Numbered from the stretch's first letter, positions 44,058 to 54,005 are shown. The stretch: 64,000 nucleotides of DNA from Bacillus sonorensis NBRC 101234 = KCTC 13918 (GCF_001592005.1 NZ_BCVZ01000015.1:43640-107639); one strand, 5' to 3'. Program-made: numbers and translations. Notes: a model not told the origin generated them from the letters alone.

Positions 44058-45389
44058 ATGAATGATTTGATGTTCGCAAGGAGCCTATTCGGAACAACAA
44101 TGGGATTCCATATTATTTTTGCTTCGCTCGGTGTCGGAATTCCTTTAATGATTTTGCTGGCTGAGCTGATCTATCAAAAAACAAAAGACCCCCACTACTC
44201 CATTATGGCGAAGAGATGGACAAAGGCCCAAGCGGTTTTGCTTGGAGTCGCCATTCCGACCGGAACGATTGCCGGAACCCAGCTCGCCCTGCTTTGGCCG
44301 GGATTCATGGAAGTCATCGGAAAAGTGATGTCCCTTCCATTTCAAATCGAAATATACGCCTTTTTTGTCGAGGCTTTATTTATGTCGATTTATGTTTATG
44401 CGGCGGACCGCCTGACTCCTCTGATGAGAATCATCGCCGTCGTCTCCATTGTCATCGGTGCGGCGTCTTCCGCCATTTTAATTACAAATGTCCACGCTTT
44501 TCAAGGAACACCTGAGGGCTTCAAGATTGTAAACGGTGAAATTACGGATGTTCAGCCATGGAAAGCCTTTTTCAACAAAAGCTTTTTCATCACGGCCAGC
44601 CATGTCGTCGTCTCGGCGTTTATGACAGGCGCCTTCATTATTGCGACAATCGCGGCATATAAAATGCTTCGCAATCGGGGTGATGAAAAAGTGTATGTCC
44701 TCCACAGAAAGGCGCTTTTGCTCGGCCTGCTCGTCGGCGGTGTGTTTTCTCTCGTGACTGCGCTCTCCGGGCATGAATCAGCTCAGTTTCTTCACCGCTA
44801 TCAGCCGGAAAAACTGGCCGGAGCGGAAGGTTTATTTAAAACCCAGTCCTATGCCCCGCTTGCGATCGGAGGATTTCCCGATGAAGAGACGCAATCGATT
44901 AAAGGGGCGATTGAAATTCCATGGGCATTAAGCTTTTTGGCTGACAACCGGTTTGACACTGTTGTAAAAGGCTTGAATGAGTTTCCGAGAGATGAATGGC
45001 CGCCTTTGTACATTCATACGTTATTTAACGGGATGGTATTAATCGGCGGGCTCTTGATCGTTTATGCCGCCGCCGGCTTTATATGGAGAAAGGTTTTGAA
45101 AAAAGACCGCTTTCCCCGCTGGCTGCTGATCTTATTTACGACGGCGGGGCCGCTCAGCCTGCTTGCGATTGAATTCGGCTGGGTTTTTGCATGTACCGGG
45201 AGGCAGCCTTGGGTCATTTACCACATGCAAAAGACATCTGAAGTGGTGACAGCTTCGGGATCAATCGGATTATTATTCGTATTGTTTTTTATCGTCTACA
45301 TTATTTTGGGGGCGGCTGTGGTCTTTGTTTTGCAGTACTACTTCAAGCGCCACCCAGTCGAAGAGGATCTCAAAACATCTGATGCTTAA
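44058..45389 (+). CDS. ythA: Cytochrome bd-type quinol oxidase subunit I (YthA)
   Basis: Membrane oxidase subunit of 443 residues with about nine helices. The axial ligand His of the low-spin heme lies near residue 18 (GFHIIF), others near GHESAQ and in the middle helices. The quinol-binding loop is short, and the C-terminal GWVFACTGRQPWV block is conserved (GRQPW). The start at 44058 follows AAAGGTGG. It is followed 12 nt later by ythB. It is a second bd-like oxidase besides CydAB. Confidence 0.9.
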   Translation: MNDLMFARSLFGTTMGFHIIFASLGVGIPLMILLAELIYQKTKDPHYSIMAKRWTKAQAVLLGVAIPTGTIAGTQLALLWPGFMEVIGKVMSLPFQIEIYAFFVEALFMSIYVYAADRLTPLMRIIAVVSIVIGAASSAILITNVHAFQGTPEGFKIVNGEITDVQPWKAFFNKSFFITASHVVVSAFMTGAFIIATIAAYKMLRNRGDEKVYVLHRKALLLGLLVGGVFSLVTALSGHESAQFLHRYQPEKLAGAEGLFKTQSYAPLAIGGFPDEETQSIKGAIEIPWALSFLADNRFDTVVKGLNEFPRDEWPPLYIHTLFNGMVLIGGLLIVYAAAGFIWRKVLKKDRFPRWLLILFTTAGPLSLLAIEFGWVFACTGRQPWVIYHMQKTSEVVTASGSIGLLFVLFFIVYIILGAAVVFVLQYYFKRHPVEEDLKTSDA

Positions 45390-45401
45390 GAAGGGAGTCG
45401 T

Positions 45402-46454
45402 ATGATGCAAATGGATGGAACAACAGATGCCCTGCTGGCTATTTCGATCGTGTGGGGATTTATATTTATCTACGCCGTCATGGCGAGCATGGATTTTGGT
45501 GCCGGCTTTTGGTCGATGGTCTATATGAATAAGCAGCAGCTGAAAGCGACGAATATCGCAAACCGCTACCTTTCTCCGACATGGGAAGTCACGAATGTCT
45601 TTATTGTCGGAATTGTTGTGGCCCTTTTCAGCTTTTTCCCCGGCGGAACGTTTGTATTGGGAACCGTGCTTTTGATTCCGGGCAGCATCATTCTATTGCT
45701 GCTGGCCATTCGCAGCGGATTCTTGGTCTTTTCCCACGCTGCCAAAGGCTATGAAAGAGCGCTGACATATGTTTCAGGGATCAGCGGATTCATTATTCCC
45801 GCCGTGTTAATTCTTGTTTTGCCCGTTACTCACGGACCTTTCGTCTCCCAGCGGAACGGCAGCTATCAGCTGAATTTCACCGATTTATTTTTAAGCCCGC
45901 ATGCCTACTCATTTATGGGTTTTGCCATTTTCAGCACCTTGTTTTTATCATCCCTGCTGCTTGCCGATTTTTCAAATGTGGCAGACGAGAAAGACGCCTA
46001 CCAGGTCTATCGACGGAACGCTTTAATCACCGGGCCTCTTGCCTTGATCATGTCCTTTAGCATAATGATGACGATGAGAGCCGAAGCAAGCTGGCTTTAC
46101 ACCAAAATGATGAACGGGCTCCCATGGCTGATTTTATCGTTCCTGCTGTTTCTTGTCGCCTTCGGCGCTTTGTTTCTGCCAAATACTTATAATCAAGACC
46201 GTCTAGGAAAGCCGCGTCTCGCCGTCATCGCGATTACCCTCCAATATTTCACGGCAAGCTATGTGTATGGAAGAGCTCATCTTCCTTTCATGATCTACCC
46301 CGATGTGACGATTCAATCCGGCTTTACCGCCCCGGAAACGTTTCGGGCGCTGTTCATCTCGTACATCGTCGGTTTTATTATTTTATTTCCCGGGTTCTAT
46401 TACTTCTGGAAATTATTCATGAAGGACAAGCGGTACATTAAACAGCCTGAATAA
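45402..46454 (+). CDS. ythB: Cytochrome bd-type oxidase subunit II (YthB)
   Basis: CydB-like subunit of 350 residues with eight or nine helices. The N-terminal segment MDFGAGFW with the preceding helix is a family hallmark. Three starts are possible (45402, 45405, 45411) behind AAGGGAG; the second has the best spacing. Forms the oxidase with YthA. The assembly partners CydCD are not nearby. Confidence 0.9.
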   Translation: MMQMDGTTDALLAISIVWGFIFIYAVMASMDFGAGFWSMVYMNKQQLKATNIANRYLSPTWEVTNVFIVGIVVALFSFFPGGTFVLGTVLLIPGSIILLLLAIRSGFLVFSHAAKGYERALTYVSGISGFIIPAVLILVLPVTHGPFVSQRNGSYQLNFTDLFLSPHAYSFMGFAIFSTLFLSSLLLADFSNVADEKDAYQVYRRNALITGPLALIMSFSIMMTMRAEASWLYTKMMNGLPWLILSFLLFLVAFGALFLPNTYNQDRLGKPRLAVIAITLQYFTASYVYGRAHLPFMIYPDVTIQSGFTAPETFRALFISYIVGFIILFPGFYYFWKLFMKDKRYIKQPE

Positions 46455-46519
46455 GTATGAATCGGGCCGGATCGGTTAAGCTAAAGTCGTACAATATTTT
46501 TAAGGGGGGCCAATCATAA

Positions 46520-46681
46520 ATGGAACAAAAAATACTGTGTGAAGTCAGCAACTGCACGTACTGGGATAAAGGAAACAAATGTACGGCTGATGCCATTTAT
46601 GTCGTAAGCCATGCCGAAGGTGAAAAAGCTTCAAAAAGCGAAGAAACAGACTGTAAAACATTCAAACCTGAACACCACTAG
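46520..46681 (+). CDS. DUF1540 small cysteine-containing protein
   Basis: A 53-residue protein with cysteines at 7, 12, 21 and 45 (EVSNCTYW, NKCTADAI, TDCKTF), the DUF1540 pattern, likely to bind a metal or an iron-sulfur centre. ATG 46520 has AGGGGGG upstream. It lies 65 nt after ythB and 27 nt before another small gene, probably in one transcript. Function unknown. Confidence 0.75.
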   Translation: MEQKILCEVSNCTYWDKGNKCTADAIYVVSHAEGEKASKSEETDCKTFKPEHH

Positions 46682-46708
46682 ACAAAAGTTTTGAAGGAGG
46701 AACAGGTC

Positions 46709-46900
46709 ATGAACAGAGAGTCGCTGCTAAAGGCTTTTTATCAGGAAATACAAGGAGCCGATGAAACCTCTTTTCAAAAGGCCGCCCGCTCCTTCATGAA
46801 CTTATGGGATTATGAATACGGGTGTCTCGACGATTTGCCTGATCAGGCCGACCGGCTGATCGGACAGACTGTGCACGAGAACCTGCTTTTGCGGGACTGA
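46709..46900 (+). CDS. Small hypothetical protein
   Basis: A 63-residue acidic helical protein (NRESLLKAFYQEIQGADETSF...). The start ATG 46709 follows GAAGGAGGAACAGGTC. No known domain, no membrane segment. Last gene of the ythAB unit before a terminator. Confidence 0.6.
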   Translation: MNRESLLKAFYQEIQGADETSFQKAARSFMNLWDYEYGCLDDLPDQADRLIGQTVHENLLLRD

Positions 46901-46926
46901 AGGTCAAGCTGTCATAAAGACGGCCT

Positions 46927-46980
46927 GAAAGCTTGTCGATCAAGCCGGGGAAAACCGGCTTGCCGGCAAGCTTTTTTTAA
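46927..46980 (+). terminator. Terminator of the ythA-ythB unit
   Basis: A long nested hairpin: AAGCTTG/CAAGCTT outside, CAAGCCGG/CCGGCTTG inside, then a run of seven T. The rest of the gap to 47065 shows no gene. Confidence 0.85.
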
Positions 46981-47064
46981 GAAAAAAACACGAAACAAAC
47001 AGCGTTCTTGCTGCCAGTTTAGTGCCTATGACTTCAGGAACGGCGTATGCCAGAGGGTAAAACT

Positions 47065-48408
47065 TCATAGCTGCGATAAAAATTGCTGAATGCCGATTTG
47101 TTCAATCGCAAAAAGCAAGTGGTCCGCTTTTCGTTCATCAGCATAAAGCGCAAGTTTCAGCTTTTCTCTAATTTCTTTTTCCGATAATTCATTGCCCGGG
47201 GCTCCCCTCGGGCAATCGACACGGGCTTCACATACACGCCCGTCTGTAAGAAATGCGCGGACAATGGTGAACCGGCCTTTCGGCACAGCTTCCGGAGCCG
47301 GGCGAATCCCAGCGTCATATACACGATGAATCCGCGGCAGAACATCGCGGATGCTGCTTGGGATCGGCTTATGGGTGAAGCGGTCTGCCGTCAGTTCCTG
47401 TCCATTCAAGGCAAGGGCGATCACGTATTCCACGCTGAAGCGCCCTTCTTCTCCTGTTGCCGGCCGCCTTTCCGTTAAAGCTGCGTCTCCCTCCGGAGGA
47501 AAGACGACTTCAATTCGTTCCGTATTGCCGGCTCGAACGCCATGCTCGTCGATAAGCTTGAGAATCGCATCTGCCGCATGGTGTGCGGCAGAGCAGAATG
47601 GATACACTTTAAACCACAGTCCCGGATGAACGATTCTCCATGATGTGCCCCACTCTCTTAACAGTACTTTTTCCGCCTTTTCCAAATCGCCGTAAAGACT
47701 GAAGAAACCAAGTTCGCCATCAAGAGCGGCGTTAGAGCCGCCGAAGCCGGCCTGAGCCAGTTTGACGGCGAATAATCCGGATTGAGCGGCTAAGCCGGCG
47801 TGCAGCGGTTTCATCTCTGTACCAAACTGCACCCGCATTCCCGCCGATTGAGAGGCGGCAAAACCGATCGCCTTTTCAAGCTCTTCCTCAGACAGGTTCT
47901 CTGCATAGCCTGCCGCGCAGGCCGCGGCAATGGCCCCCAGCGTCCCCGTGTTGTGCCATCCTTTTTCATAGTGACGGCTGCCAATCGACTCACCCAGCCT
48001 TGCCATGACTTCTACACCCAAAATATATGCGCCGAAAAAACGATCATCCTCCCGGCGGGCCGCCGCAGAAGAAATAAGCGCGGGCAAAATGACCGCGCTT
48101 GGGTGCCCTCTTACATCGGAATGGACATCGTCAAAATCAAGCGCATGTGCCATAAACCCATTGAGCAGCGCAGCTTGTAAGGGAGATGCTTTTTTTCCCT
48201 GGCCGATAAGGGGAACGATCGGCTCTCCGCCTTCTGTCTCGATCAGCTGCAGCAGTTTTTGAATACCGCCGTCATGTCTTCCCGCAAATGATGCGGCTGT
48301 AAAATCGAGAAGTCCTTTTTTCGCTTCATGCATCGCTTCGGCTGAATCCTCGGGACGCGACGATACGATGGCGCGGGCGAGACCTTTTGTCAGCTCCAGT
48401 CCAATCAT
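47065..48408 (-). CDS. yxeQ: MmgE/PrpD-family protein YxeQ
   Basis: Protein of 447 residues of the MmgE/PrpD family (2-methylcitrate dehydratase-like fold). Conserved parts include [19 protein letters not shown] near residue 85 and [14 protein letters not shown] near 150. It is the last gene of the yxe operon; the ATG overlaps the yxeP stop by 4 nt. Its reaction in alkyl-cysteine salvage is not established; by family a dehydratase or isomerase acting on the released acid is conceivable. Confidence 0.85.
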   Translation of the reverse strand: MIGLELTKGLARAIVSSRPEDSAEAMHEAKKGLLDFTAASFAGRHDGGIQKLLQLIETEGGEPIVPLIGQGKKASPLQAALLNGFMAHALDFDDVHSDVRGHPSAVILPALISSAAARREDDRFFGAYILGVEVMARLGESIGSRHYEKGWHNTGTLGAIAAACAAGYAENLSEEELEKAIGFAASQSAGMRVQFGTEMKPLHAGLAAQSGLFAVKLAQAGFGGSNAALDGELGFFSLYGDLEKAEKVLLREWGTSWRIVHPGLWFKVYPFCSAAHHAADAILKLIDEHGVRAGNTERIEVVFPPEGDAALTERRPATGEEGRFSVEYVIALALNGQELTADRFTHKPIPSSIRDVLPRIHRVYDAGIRPAPEAVPKGRFTIVRAFLTDGRVCEARVDCPRGAPGNELSEKEIREKLKLALYADERKADHLLFAIEQIGIQQFLSQL

Positions 48409-49556
48409 TTGACCGTCTCCAGCGCAATAACAGCCAGCTCGGCAAAATAGCGGGCGGCCACTATCAAAGCCTCTTCATCCAATGTGAATGCCGGATGGTG
48501 CCATTCCTCCGTCCCGCTGGTTCCCATCCATACAAAAAAGCCCGGAATGTTTTCCTGGTAAAGAGCGAAGTCTTCTCCCCCGGGAGACTGTTCAGCCGGA
48601 ACCGTTTGATAGCCGAGGCGGGTCGCAGCTTCTGAAGCCGCACGCAAAAATCGTCCGTCATTTTGAACGGAAGGCAAATAGGGAAACCAGCGGAATTCAG
48701 CCTGCGCTCCGAAGCCCGCAGCTATTCCTTCTGCCATTCGTTCCATATGCTTCGGAACGGCCTCTCTTGCTTCTTTTTGAAACGTGCGGACGGTGCCTTC
48801 CATTCCCACCTGATCGGGGATCACGTTCCACGAGCTTCCTCCCTGTATTCTTGTAATGCTGACAACCGCGTTTTGCAGCGAGCTGATATTGCGGCTGACG
48901 ACTGATTGCAAGCCGCTGACGATTTGCCCTGCGGCAGCGATCGGGTCGATGCTGTTGTTCGGAATGCCGGCGTGTCCGCCTTTTCCTCTAACAAGGATCT
49001 CAAAACGGTCGACGCTCGCCATTAAGGCGCCCTCCTTCAGGCCGATTGTGCCGACCGGCAAATCAGGTTTATTGTGCATGCCAAAAATAGCAGAAACGCC
49101 GTCCAATCCACCCGCTTCAATAACCATCCGCGCTCCTGCGGCAATTTCCTCCGCAGGCTGAAAAATGAAGCGGACCGTACCTTTTAATTCTTTTTTTCTT
49201 CTGTTCAGCAAAATGGCTGTGCCAATGATTGATGCTGTATGAAAATCGTGCCCGCACGCATGCATCGTTCCCTCGGTTTTAGAAGCAAACGGAAGACCCG
49301 TCTGCTCCTGAATCGGAAGAGCGTCTATATCGGCCCTCAACGCAATAACCGGGCCTTCCTCCCGCCCTTTGATTTCTGCAACTACACCTGTTTCAAGCTT
49401 CGGAGTGTCCAGTATTGCAATGTTTTCTTCTTCCAGCCAGCGGCGGATTTTTTTCGTCGTTTCAAATTCCTGGAACGACAGCTCAGGATGTTCATGAAGT
49501 TCACGTCGCATGCTCACTAAACGTGTATGCAGCGCTTTATTATACTCCTCGGACAT
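48405..49556 (-). CDS. yxeP: M20-family N-acyl amino acid amidohydrolase YxeP (SndB)
   Basis: Zinc/manganese-dependent amidohydrolase of 383 residues (HipO-like M20D). Metal ligands are seen in [11 protein letters not shown] (about residues 98-108), PAEEIAAGA and the C-terminal Glu/His ([10 protein letters not shown]). A lid dimerisation domain lies between. In B. subtilis YxeP/SndB removes the acetyl group from N-acetylated cysteine derivatives after side-chain oxidation, delivering cysteine. Confidence 0.9.
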   Translation of the reverse strand: MSEEYNKALHTRLVSMRRELHEHPELSFQEFETTKKIRRWLEEENIAILDTPKLETGVVAEIKGREEGPVIALRADIDALPIQEQTGLPFASKTEGTMHACGHDFHTASIIGTAILLNRRKKELKGTVRFIFQPAEEIAAGARMVIEAGGLDGVSAIFGMHNKPDLPVGTIGLKEGALMASVDRFEILVRGKGGHAGIPNNSIDPIAAAGQIVSGLQSVVSRNISSLQNAVVSITRIQGGSSWNVIPDQVGMEGTVRTFQKEAREAVPKHMERMAEGIAAGFGAQAEFRWFPYLPSVQNDGRFLRAASEAATRLGYQTVPAEQSPGGEDFALYQENIPGFFVWMGTSGTEEWHHPAFTLDEEALIVAARYFAELAVIALETVK

Positions 49557-49571
49557 TCCTCTTCATCCCTT

Positions 49572-50321
49572 CTATATCAGTTCAGCAGGTTCTCCCACCT
49601 GCTTGATAAACTTTTTCGTCCGTTCGTTTTGCGGATGATCAAACAGTTCTTCCGGCGTTCCCTGCTCGATGATATGGCCGTCTGCCATAAATATCACCTT
49701 ATCTGCGACTTCTTTGGCAAACGCCATTTCATGAGTGACGATGATCATTGTCGTTTGTTTTTCCGCAATGGATTTGATGACTTGAAGCACACCCGTAACA
49801 AGCTCCGGGTCCAGCGCCGAAGTCGGCTCATCAAGCAAAATCGCGTGCGGATCGACAGCAAGCGCCCGGGCAATGCCGATTCTCTGCTGCTGCCCGCCGG
49901 ACATCGTAACCGGATAGCTGTCTGCCTTATGTTCCAAGCCGACTTGCTTCAAAATCTCCATACCGATCCGGTTCGCTTCTTCACGCGGCTTTTTTTGTGC
50001 GACGATCAAAGCTTCTGTAATGTTTTGTATAGCGGTTTTATTTTTAAACAAGTTGTAATTTTGGAACACCATGGCGGTTTGCTGGCGAAGCCGGTAAGCT
50101 TCTTTACGCGTATAATTTTCGGCGTTCAATTTGGTTTCTCCAATTTCGATAATGCCTTGATCCGGACGTTCCAAAAGATTCAGACAGCGGAGCAGCGTCG
50201 ATTTTCCGGATCCGGACGGGCCGATGATCGCCACTACTTCTCCTCGCTTGACTTCAAGGTCTATCCCATCCAGTACGACGAGATCTTTAAACGCTTTGCG
50301 GATATTTTTCACTTTTATCAA
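49572..50321 (-). CDS. yxeO: Amino acid ABC transporter ATPase YxeO
   Basis: ATPase of 249 residues of the polar amino acid class. Walker A GPSGSGKST near 34-42, signature MSGGQQQR near 135, Walker B AILLDEPTSALD. It forms an importer with YxeN and YxeM in the same operon. The ligand is probably a cysteine S-conjugate. Confidence 0.93.
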   Translation of the reverse strand: MIKVKNIRKAFKDLVVLDGIDLEVKRGEVVAIIGPSGSGKSTLLRCLNLLERPDQGIIEIGETKLNAENYTRKEAYRLRQQTAMVFQNYNLFKNKTAIQNITEALIVAQKKPREEANRIGMEILKQVGLEHKADSYPVTMSGGQQQRIGIARALAVDPHAILLDEPTSALDPELVTGVLQVIKSIAEKQTTMIIVTHEMAFAKEVADKVIFMADGHIIEQGTPEELFDHPQNERTKKFIKQVGEPAELI

Positions 50322-50333
50322 CTGATTTCACCT

Positions 50334-51008
50334 CTAAGTCCGGTATGGCTTGCTGATGGCGCGTTCAAACAGATCCTGCAAGATGCTGTAGATAATCGTC
50401 AGAGCCCAGTAAACAATCGCAACCGCCATATAGGTTTCAAAGTATTTCAAATTGCCTGATGCATACATCTTCCCCTGGGCAAACATCTCCATCACTCCTA
50501 AAGTAAATGCTAATGAGGTTTCTTTTAGGAGCCCGATAAACGTGTTGCCGGTTGCCGGTATCGCGTTTCTGGCCGCTTGCGGAAGGATGATCCGTCTGTA
50601 CGCCTGCAGCTTTGTCATCCCGACTGACAAGCACGCCTCAAGCTGCCCTTCATCAACCGAGTTTAGGGCGGCGCGGAAAATTTCCGCTAAATAGGCGGCG
50701 TTTTTTAGGCTTAAACCGATGATGGCGGCTGTTAAAGCCGTCATTTTGCTCATCTCCGGAAACAGCTGCGGCAAGCCGTAGTAAATTAAGAAAAGCTGCA
50801 CAAGCGTCGGCACGCCGCGAAAGAATGAAATATAGACCTTCGACAGCTGATGAAGCACAGGAATATGGTTTTTTGTAATAAGTGCAAGAACAAGTCCCCC
50901 GATGATCGCAAAGATCATAGCGGCCACAGCCATGAACAAGGTGATCGGCAGGGCTTGAATCAAGGCCGGGAATGCAGAAATCATAAATCCCCAATCAATC
51001 GTATTCAT
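50334..51008 (-). CDS. yxeN: Amino acid ABC transporter permease YxeN
   Basis: HisM/GlnP-type permease of 224 residues with five helices. The EAA motif region is EACLSVGMTKLQAYRRIILPQAARNAIP in the second half. It lies 12 nt upstream of yxeO in the transcript. Confidence 0.92.
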   Translation of the reverse strand: MNTIDWGFMISAFPALIQALPITLFMAVAAMIFAIIGGLVLALITKNHIPVLHQLSKVYISFFRGVPTLVQLFLIYYGLPQLFPEMSKMTALTAAIIGLSLKNAAYLAEIFRAALNSVDEGQLEACLSVGMTKLQAYRRIILPQAARNAIPATGNTFIGLLKETSLAFTLGVMEMFAQGKMYASGNLKYFETYMAVAIVYWALTIIYSILQDLFERAISKPYRT

Positions 51009-51029
51009 TTTTGTGTTTCACCGCCGTTC

Positions 51030-51827
51030 TCAATACTTCTTCTCCACTGTTATATCTTCTTTAAAATATTTTTCTGAAAGCTTTTTCAGCGTTCCGTCCT
51101 TACGCAGTTCATCCAGTGCTTTATCCACCTTTTGGCGGAGTTTGTCGTGCGCATCATCCTTTGGAAACGGGAATGCGACTTGCTCATAAACAATTGGATC
51201 TCCGGCAAGCTTCAGCGGCAGACCCGTTTTCTTAATTTGTGCGATCAGCACGCTTCTGCTGTTGACATAGGCGTCCACGCGTCCGTAAGCCACGTCCTTC
51301 AGCGTACCTTCCTGCGTTTCGTATGTTTTGATGTTGATTTTTTTATCAGGGTCTTTGCTTTCAAGGTTTTTCGCATGATTTGAACCGAGAACAGCCGCCA
51401 CAGTCTTACCTTTAAGATCGTCTACTGATTGGATGTCATCGTTGTCTTTTTTTACAACAATCTGTGTTCCGGCATAAGAGTACGGCTTTGTGAAATTGTA
51501 CATTTGCTTGCGCTCGTCAGTGACCGCTACCTGATTCGAAATGGTATCAAGCTTTCCGGTTTGAAGCTCTCCCATCAGTCCGCTGAATTCAAGGAGCTTC
51601 CATTCCAGTTTCATATCAAGCTTTTTCGCTACGGCCGTCATCACTTCAACATCAAAACCTGTCAGCTTTCCGTTTTCTTTATATGCGAACGGATAGCTCT
51701 GTCCGGTCGCGCCGACATGAAGTACCTTATCATCTTGATCAGCGCTGCTGTTGCCATTTCCGCAAGCCGATAGTATTGCGATTAATGCGGCAACCAGCAG
51801 AACAGTCCATTTTTTCATTTTCATCAT
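51030..51827 (-). CDS. yxeM: Amino acid-binding lipoprotein YxeM
   Basis: Family 3 solute-binding protein of 265 residues. Lipobox LSAC (Cys near 22). Conserved blocks YPFAYKENGKLTGFDVEVM and YNFTKPYSYAGTQIVV resemble cystine-type binders such as TcyA. The start ATG 51827 overlaps the yxeL stop. Captures the S-modified cysteine outside the cell. Confidence 0.92.
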   Translation of the reverse strand: MMKMKKWTVLLVAALIAILSACGNGNSSADQDDKVLHVGATGQSYPFAYKENGKLTGFDVEVMTAVAKKLDMKLEWKLLEFSGLMGELQTGKLDTISNQVAVTDERKQMYNFTKPYSYAGTQIVVKKDNDDIQSVDDLKGKTVAAVLGSNHAKNLESKDPDKKINIKTYETQEGTLKDVAYGRVDAYVNSRSVLIAQIKKTGLPLKLAGDPIVYEQVAFPFPKDDAHDKLRQKVDKALDELRKDGTLKKLSEKYFKEDITVEKKY

Positions 51828-52345
51828 GATTTCCCCGCCTTTTTATGTGATAGATCAGTCCGTATTTCTTTTTTCATATAAACCGTCATGTGTCCTTTGC
51901 CAAGGTCTTGTTCCCCTGTGCGGACATATCCTTTTCTTTCATACATGTCGATCAGCCACGGATGCTTATCCGCCGTACCAAGCGATACGAACGGAACTTT
52001 TAGCGTGTCTCGGAGGACCGTTTGTTCGAGCCATTGAAGCAGCTCTGAACCTACACCTTTTTTTCCGGAAGCAGGATCAACAGCAAACCACCAGATATGT
52101 GGAACTCCGTATGGCCCCGGCTGCTGTCCCCACGGCATTCTTAATGAAATGGTCGCGATAATCCGCCCATCTTCTTCCATGACATAGCACGCATTTTTCC
52201 GGATATTGTTCAATACCAAATCCAGATCGGCATGTGCTGCTGCAAAATGAATGCCAAGCTTTCGAATCGGCTCATAGGCCCGCCTCGTCAACGCCAAAAG
52301 CTCTTTGGCATCATGTTCATTTGCCAGCCGGTACTGTCGTTTCAT
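51824..52345 (-). CDS. yxeL: GNAT N-acetyltransferase YxeL (SnaB)
   Basis: Acetyl-CoA-dependent transferase of 173 residues. The acetyl-CoA loop is VDPASGKKGVGSELLQWLE in the last third. B. subtilis SnaB N-acetylates S-alkylated cysteine (including S-(2-succino)cysteine) as the first intracellular step. It lies 18 nt after yxeK and overlaps yxeM. Confidence 0.87.
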   Translation of the reverse strand: MKRQYRLANEHDAKELLALTRRAYEPIRKLGIHFAAAHADLDLVLNNIRKNACYVMEEDGRIIATISLRMPWGQQPGPYGVPHIWWFAVDPASGKKGVGSELLQWLEQTVLRDTLKVPFVSLGTADKHPWLIDMYERKGYVRTGEQDLGKGHMTVYMKKEIRTDLSHKKAGKS

Positions 52346-52363
52346 CGTACGTACCTCCTCCTT

Positions 52364-53692
52364 TTATTTTTTTGAATAGCGGTTTGCCGGTTGTTCCAAA
52401 CCGAAATGACCCCTTAATGTTGCGCCTTCATATTCTGTTCTGAATACTCCGCGTTCCTGCAAGATCGGAACGACCTTGTCAACGAACAGCTCAAGTCCCT
52501 CCGGAAGAAGCGGCGGCATGATATTAAACCCGTCACATGCTTTATGATCCACCCATTCCTGCATCTTGCCGGCCAGCTGCTCCGGGGTGCCGACAAAGAT
52601 GTGGTGGCCTCTGGAGCCAGCAACGTATTGATAAAGCTCGCGTATTGTCATGTTATCTCGCTTGGCCATTTCTTGAACAAGCTTAAAGCGGCTTTTTACC
52701 GCATTTGAAGCCTCCGGATCCAATTCGGGCAGAGGACCGTCGAGCGGATATGCAGACAAGTCGATTCCGCCCAGATAATTTTGGAGAATTTGCAGGCCGA
52801 CAGCTGGAATGATTAAATCCTGAAGTTCTTGATATTTAGCCTTCGCTTCTTCTTCGGTATCGGCGATCACTGGGAAAATGCCCGGCATAATCGCGATCTT
52901 CTCAGGGTCCCGGCCGAACCCGGCAGCCTGTTGTTTGATTGATTGATAAAATTCCTGAGCCGACTCTAAATGGTTTTGCGCCGTAAATATCACTTCAGCT
53001 GTTTTAGCGGCGAGCGCTTTTCCGTCCCCTGATGAGCCCGCTTGAATGATAACCGGCCGGCCTTGCGGGGTTCTTGCGACATTTAGAGGTCCGCGGACTG
53101 AAAAGTACTCCCCTTTATGGTTGAGCTCGTGCATTTTTTCTTGATCAAAAAACTCGCCTGTTTCCTTATCCCGGATAAAGGCATCTTCTTCCCAGGAATC
53201 CCATAGGCCTTTTACAACCTCTACAAATTCCTCGGCCCGCTGATAGCGCAGATGGTGTTCAAGGTGCTTCTCCCCGCTGAAATTCAGCGCAGTGGATTCA
53301 ATGGAGGAGGTCACTACATTCCAGCCGGCGCGTCCGCCCGAAATGTGATCCAGTGAAGCAAACTGTCTGGCAATATGAAACGGTTCACTGTAAGTTGTCG
53401 AAGCAGTCGCTGCCAGTCCGATGCTAGATGTCACCTGCGCCAATGCGGCAAGCAAAGTGAACGGCTCGAATCTTGTTAACACATTGGGATGCGATTTGCT
53501 GTCTATCGACAGGCTGTCAGCTAGAAACAGCATATCCAGTTTGCCCCGCTCTGCTGTTTTGGCCAGCTCTTTGAAATAATCCAGATTCATGCTTGCATCT
53601 GCGGGAGCATCCGGATGCCGCCAAGATGCCACATGATGTCCTGTTCCCGCAAGGAACACGCCTAATTTGATTTGTTTTTTTTCGTTTGTCAT
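52364..53692 (-). CDS. yxeK: Luciferase-like FMN-dependent monooxygenase YxeK
   Basis: Class C flavin monooxygenase of 442 residues (NtaA/SnaA/DszA type). Typical blocks are DMLFLADSLSID, GLAATASTTYSEPFHIARQFASLDHISGGRAGWNVVTS and GRPVIIQAGSSGDG. It oxidises the carbon next to sulfur in the N-acetylated thioether so that the C-S bond breaks. It needs reduced FMN from a reductase not seen here. First gene of the operon; start at 53692 is set by AAAGGAG. Confidence 0.9.
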   Translation of the reverse strand: MTNEKKQIKLGVFLAGTGHHVASWRHPDAPADASMNLDYFKELAKTAERGKLDMLFLADSLSIDSKSHPNVLTRFEPFTLLAALAQVTSSIGLAATASTTYSEPFHIARQFASLDHISGGRAGWNVVTSSIESTALNFSGEKHLEHHLRYQRAEEFVEVVKGLWDSWEEDAFIRDKETGEFFDQEKMHELNHKGEYFSVRGPLNVARTPQGRPVIIQAGSSGDGKALAAKTAEVIFTAQNHLESAQEFYQSIKQQAAGFGRDPEKIAIMPGIFPVIADTEEEAKAKYQELQDLIIPAVGLQILQNYLGGIDLSAYPLDGPLPELDPEASNAVKSRFKLVQEMAKRDNMTIRELYQYVAGSRGHHIFVGTPEQLAGKMQEWVDHKACDGFNIMPPLLPEGLELFVDKVVPILQERGVFRTEYEGATLRGHFGLEQPANRYSKK

Positions 53693-53749
53693 GACGTTTT
53701 CTCCTTTTATCATCATTTTGGGCTGCAAATATCCGAAAAAATTAATCTC

Positions 53750-53811
53750 TTTATTCCTAGATATTTAATATGAATAAATCAAAATTTACATTTGTGTCGA
53801 AAGTTTGTCAA
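53750..53811 (-). promoter_or_regulatory. Promoter of the yxe operon with inverted repeat
   Basis: Minus-strand TTGACA (53811-53806), 17 nt, TAAATT (53788-53783). An inverted repeat TTTATTC-N15-GAATAAA (53750-53778) follows immediately, over the transcription start. The B. subtilis operon is controlled by CymR; this repeat is a candidate target (inference). Confidence 0.65.
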
Positions 53812-53924
53812 TAAATTTAGACTATTTTTTTATTTTAAAATGAAAAAATGATGTGGATTGAAGAATGGTCTGATGGATGAAACAGCGGTATCTATCGATG
53901 TAAATTAATAAAAAAGATGGCGCC

Positions 53925-53970
53925 AATAGCCCGTCTTTATCGTTGTCTGGTTGATAAAAAACGGGCTATT
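53925..53970. repeat. Long imperfect hairpin in the yxe-men intergenic region
   Basis: Arms AATAGCCCGT and ACGGGCTATT, extended inwards by GATAA pairs. The plus strand continues with TTTTT, like a terminator, but no plus-strand gene precedes it. It may be a second stop for the men transcript. The rest of 53812-54005 shows no gene. Confidence 0.5.
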
Positions 53971-54005
53971 TTTCAAAGGGGGCCCTGAGGGACATCCTCT
54001 GCATA

